Below are positions 60,525-64,000 of a stretch of 64,000 bases of DNA, in pieces. The notes beneath the pieces were generated by a model. That model did no database searches. It worked only from the letters and a program-made list of their open reading frames with translations, and was not told the DNA's origin. The position numbers were made by a program, and so were the translations under genes. The stretch comes from Globodera rostochiensis (Eukaryota > Nematoda > Chromadorea > Rhabditida > Heteroderidae), in contig JAEVLN010000001.1 in the NCBI GenBank assembly GCA_018350325.1, forward strand, positions 6,167,254 to 6,231,253. The letters are read 5' to 3'. The number at the start of each line of letters is the position of its first letter. Position 1 is the stretch's first letter.

Positions 60525-61305
60525 TCCTCCTCCTCCTCCTCCGGCATATCAACAGTCCCCCCCCCCCCCCCCCCCCCCCAATCAGCAAATACTGAACGAG
60601 GTGAAGTGCTGCTCTAAGGGGCGATGTTCTCCCGCGAGCAGCCCCCCAAGGGATGTGTTTGGTGTTTGGATGCGTTGTGTTTATTTGCGGAAAGGGCTTT
60701 GCCCCGCCCCTCCCCCCCCCCCCCCCCCCCCCCCGGCGGCGGCACTTTCTTCAAAGGCACCGCTTTTGTGGTGCGGCAACATCAAAGAGAGTTTGGCTTT
60801 TAAACAGACAAATGGAAAAGCCAAATGCGGGAGAGCAAAGTCCAAAAATTGGGCGAATTTTGACAAATTCCAGAGACCACAGAGAGTGGGGGGGGGGGGG
60901 AGGGGGACAAATGAAGTTGGGGAAGTTCGGAGACAAAGCGATTTCGATGGCATTCACAAAGTGATGGCACGGGTGGGGTCTGAAGATGACCAGCAAAGCA
61001 AATAAATTGATTTTTGAACATTTGGCGCCGATTCGGACAGAAAAAAGTGTCAAAAGACAATGGACGTTCATTTTGAAAAATAATAAAATATTAATATATA
61101 TAATTCAAATATATTTTTCAACAATAAACAATTTGTTTTATTCCCGATTTGGACCTTTTGTCTACGCCGCGAGGGACAATGAAAGCGTTTCGTTCGTTCG
61201 TTTGTTTGTTTTGATGGGACGGTGGGGGGGGGACAAAATCCGTTGGCTTAATTAATCAAAAAGCCGCCGGGGAAACATAATTTGTAATTAATTGCACCTC
61301 CAAAA
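59717..61305. other. Divergent intergenic region with extreme poly-C and CT tracts
   Basis: This is the shared upstream region of the TIKI-like and astacin genes. A CT-rich stretch (60345-60480, CTTCCTCTTCCA words) is followed by a poly-C run of more than 30 bp (60488-60521), CTC repeats, another long poly-C (60558-60579) and one at 60712-60734. A PyTACGGTA word recurs near 60050, 60081 and 60115. No coding exon is supported. Confidence 0.5.
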
Positions 61306-64000
61306 ATGAATAATAACCGCCGGTGCCGTTGCCATTGCCAAAAGTCGTCTTTAAAATTTGGCCAAATTCTCTTTGGTTGTGCCCTCCTTTTCCCGCCATT
61401 TTATCCCCAAATTTTGTCGGCACAACAATTTATTGAACGAATTCGCATCCAATTTTTGTTGCCGCCTGCTAAACACCCGAGCACACAGGTCCCCCCCCCC
61501 CTCCCCCACAAATTGGGGGCGTACTTTCACGCCGAATTCTGACGATTTGTTTAGGCCCGGGATGACTTTGCCCGTGCCATGGGTCCCCGGGGAATGGCAC
61601 AAATGCGCCAGGTACGTGCCGACCTTGTCGAACTCCGGCGGCGTCTCATGGCCACTTGGGAGCGGCAGGACCGGTTTGAACCCGGCGCTTTGCTTGCCGA
61701 GGCCATGGTCAGTGAGTGGGGGGGGGGGGTCTTCTTGAAAGTTGGCACATTTTCATCCCCGCAGGCGATGGCACGTCAACGGAAGGCCAACCCGGACAGA
61801 CTGTCCAAAGGCAGCGAAAGCGTTTCGATGCTAAACGGTGCCATCCGCGACTTCCTTTTTCAGGTCGGTTTTGAAAATGAATTATTATTACTTTTTTAGG
61901 AGAATTTAATTGTGATCGGACCGATCGAGATCGATCCAAATCTTGATCGGGTGGTCCTCAAGTCCGTTTTCAATTAGCTATTTTAGAGTGACATTCTGTT
62001 GAGCGCAAACCAGACTGGCGAAATGCTCAGAGAGATGGCGGAGGGGCGCGAGGACGACGACGTGGCAGAGATTGTACTGGTCGAGGAGGACGCCGACGAC
62101 GACGCCGAGACGGACGGAGGGGGGCGCCGGCGTCGCCGGCGACAGGCGCAGACGGGGCTCAACTTCCCGCGCAACCAGTGGAACCCGGCACGGCCAGTGC
62201 CATTCATTTTTGACCCCAAACTTGGTAGGGTTGCCAATTTTGTCTCACAAAATAGATAGATCCATTTCCTAATCGATCAATAATAATAATTTTGGCATTT
62301 TTTTTTAATCTGCCTATGGCAAAAAATTGTGTAGGAAATTCCGCGCGGAAGGCCGTCCGTCAGGCCGTGCAGTTCTGGACCGCCCACACGTGCCTGTCGT
62401 TCGTCGAAAACGGCGCCGGCTTCCCGCGCGTCAAAATTTTTTCTGGCGGCGGATGTTTCAGGTCGAAATTATTTAAATTTTAAAAAATTTGGGTTCAATT
62501 TTCAATTTTTTTTTTCAGTCAGGTCGGCAAGGCCTTTCACCAAAGAGAGCAGGTGGGTGAGACGATTGGTTGTTGTGCTTAATTACATCACTAATTAATC
62601 ATTCACATTTGAAAGGTTATTTCGTTGGGTCGCGGCTGTGAACAGGTGGGACACAAATGGCACTGATCAGAAGAAACAGCGATCGATCAGTTCCGGTCCC
62701 TCTTTTTCCCCAATTTTAAGTTTGGAATTGCGGCTCACGAACTCGGCCACACGCTGGGCTTCTTCCACGGCCAAGCGCGTGCCGATCGGGACCAATTTGT
62801 GAACATTGTCTACTCAAATTTGAGGCATTTTCCCCCGGGGGGCCAAAACAATTCGACGCATTTCCCCTTAAAGTCCTCAAATGGCCGGCCAATTTGCCAA
62901 ACAAAACAGCGAAAACAACAACAATTTTGGCGTCAAGTACGACTACGGAAGCGTAAGAAAGTGGCACCGGGCCGCAAAAGCGTAATATAATCGTTCATTA
63001 AACCGCAGATAATGCACTACTCGGACACGGACTCGACTACAAGTCGGGTGACAATGTTGGCAAAAGAAGTAAGCATTAGTTGCACACCGGCGGGGATGTA
63101 ACCAAATGCCAAAAACAAAATGCCGGGATGTAACCGGATGCCAAAAAATGCCGGGATGTAACCGGATGCCAAAAAAAAATGCCGGGATGTAACCGGATGC
63201 CAAAAAAAAATGCCGGGATGTAACCGGATGCCAAAAAATGCCGGGAAGTAACCGGATGCCAAAAAATGCCGGGAATAGAAGAACTTGTGCCATTCATTCA
63301 ACAACCTTTCAGTCCGTCTACCAGCACACAATGGGCAACAACGTGGCGCCGTCCTTTCTCGACGTGTTGGAGGTTTGGTGGGGACAAAAAAAATGTGCCA
63401 AAACGCGCCAAATGTGAGAGAGAACGTGACGTTGTTGTAGATGAACCTCTACTACAAGTGCACGGACAGATGCAAAAAAGACGGGGCCAATTGTACAAAC
63501 GGCGGATACCGGTCCGTGCCCAACAAAACTTTGAACAAATTTGAGGGGGGGGGGACACACGGCACACAATGGGCCCAATTTACCAGACACCCCCGCAACT
63601 GCTCCATGTGCTTGTGCCCCTCCGGCTTTGGCGGCTTTGACTGTTCCGAGCGCGGCCCACCGGAGAATGGCGCCGCCCCGGCGGGCTGTGGCGAAACTGT
63701 TGAGGTGTGCCAAAGACTTCTTAACAAAGTCAGAAGCCTCCGTGTTTAGTAGAGATGATGTTCGAGAGTCTCGGGTCTTGGACCGACAAAAGGTCTCGGT
63801 CTCAATTCTCGGGGTTAAGTCTCGTGGTCAAGTCTCGGGTTCGAATCCCAGTCTTAAGTCTCGGGGTCAAGTCTCGGGTCTCGAGTCTCGGGGCCAAGTC
63901 TCGAGTCTCGGGGTCAAGTCTCGAGTCTCGGGGCCAAGTCTCGGGTCTCGAGTCTCAAACATCCCTAGTGTTTAGGCCTCTGAGGGCGGCGACCTTCAAG
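61306..64000 (+). CDS. Nematode astacin metalloprotease (NAS family) with EGF module, 3' end outside the window
   Basis: Exon 1 (61306-61488) is a signal peptide (FGQILFGCALLFPPFYPQ). Exons 61555-61707, 61765-61863 and 61987-62224 form the propeptide, ending at a basic site (GGGRRRRRRQAQTG) just before the mature start. The catalytic domain begins NFPRNQWNPARPVPFIFD. It continues with AVQFWTAHTCLSFVENGAGF, then IAAHELGHTLGFFHGQARAD with the zinc motif HELGHTLGFFH, and the Met-turn YDYGSIMHYSD. An EGF-like part reads LYYKCTDRCKKDGANCTNGG, then CSMCLCPSGFGGFDC. A CUB-like segment begins CGETVEASEGGD at the window edge. A GC-AG intron (about 62827-62873) is needed to connect YSNL with SPQMAGQF. 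Such astacins process cuticle collagen or matrix proteins. A MITE occupies the last visible intron. Confidence 0.92.
61913..61975. mobile_element. Decayed TAGAGATCGG-subfamily MITE in an astacin intron
   Basis: GATCGGACCGATCGAGATCG on the left and GGTCCTCAAGTCCG on the right are the two characteristic ends of this subfamily. The terminal bases and target duplication are eroded. Confidence 0.55.
63075..63285. repeat. 28-31-bp minisatellite, eight copies, astacin intron
   Basis: The unit GCCGGGATGTAACCGGATGC plus CAAAAAAT repeats eight times. The A run varies in length. It lies between the exon ending MLAKE and the exon starting SVYQHTMGNN. Confidence 0.9.
63750..63967. mobile_element. hAT-like MITE with perfect 8-bp TSD that contains a splice acceptor
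   Basis: The ends are TAGAGATGATGTTCGAGAG and CTCAAACATCCCTA. GTGTTTAG occurs at 63742-63749 and again at 63968-63975. The downstream copy ends at the AG of the acceptor for the exon starting GCCTCTGAGGGC. The interior reiterates GTCTCGGGTCTCGAG. It is 218 bp. Confidence 0.9.

Noticed and set aside
60172..60964. Proline- or glutamate-run ORFs near the poly-C tracts
   Set aside because: These are simple-sequence translations (CTC and C runs) in an intergenic region, without splice or motif support.

Overview
The window is eukaryotic, intron-rich genomic DNA from a nematode. Exons are moderately GC-rich, introns are mostly short (40-80 bp), and the gene set is typical of nematodes: a Dicer-related helicase, arginine kinase, a nematode astacin and a possible polycistron. 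At least three GC-AG introns are visible. GC-AG introns are reported to be unusually common in cyst nematodes such as Globodera, so a plant-parasitic cyst nematode is my best guess. That is inference from gene structure, not a species identification. All exon boundaries were read by eye from GT/GC...AG sites, reading phase and family knowledge.

Layout. 1-796 (-): 5' part of the splicing factor SLU7, with an in-frame TAG. 797-2647: repeats, one tRNA-like gene, one foldback element. 2648-10029 (-): RIG-I/Dicer-related helicase. 10030-12980: transposon-derived island. 12999-14124 (-): an unrecognised gene. 14125-17457: nested inverted-repeat elements, including a hAT-type MITE, then the arginine kinase promoter. 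17458-18921 (+): arginine kinase. 19277-21328 (+): MUS81. 22079-34951 (-): a 13-kb RIN-type SH2/VPS9/RA gene whose introns hold several satellites and MITEs. 37588-45839 (+): four closely packed genes, a J-less DNAJA-like co-chaperone, Iwr1, RPB11 and a DDX3/Vasa-type helicase. 46995-52532 (+): EF-hand protein with a 2.1-kb minisatellite in intron 1. 52925-54478 (-): GPA2/FLR-2-like cystine-knot hormone. 55524-59716 (-): TIKI/TRABD2-like secreted protease. 61306 to the window end (+): astacin.

Functional threads. SLU7, Iwr1, RPB11 and the DEAD-box helicase belong to RNA production and handling. The Dicer-related helicase belongs to small-RNA biology and MUS81 to DNA repair. GPA2, TIKI and the astacin form a run of secreted signalling or matrix proteins at the right end.

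Most of the non-genic sequence is made of short elements with inverted ends of the type TAGAG...CTCTA or CAGGG...CCCTG. Several are flanked by perfect 8-bp target duplications, the mark of hAT transposition, and each subfamily carries its own internally reiterated word. Two sit exactly on 3' splice sites, so that the target duplication contains the splice acceptor. This is the most striking unexplained pattern in the window. Long poly-G/poly-C runs (10 to more than 30 bp) are also very frequent.
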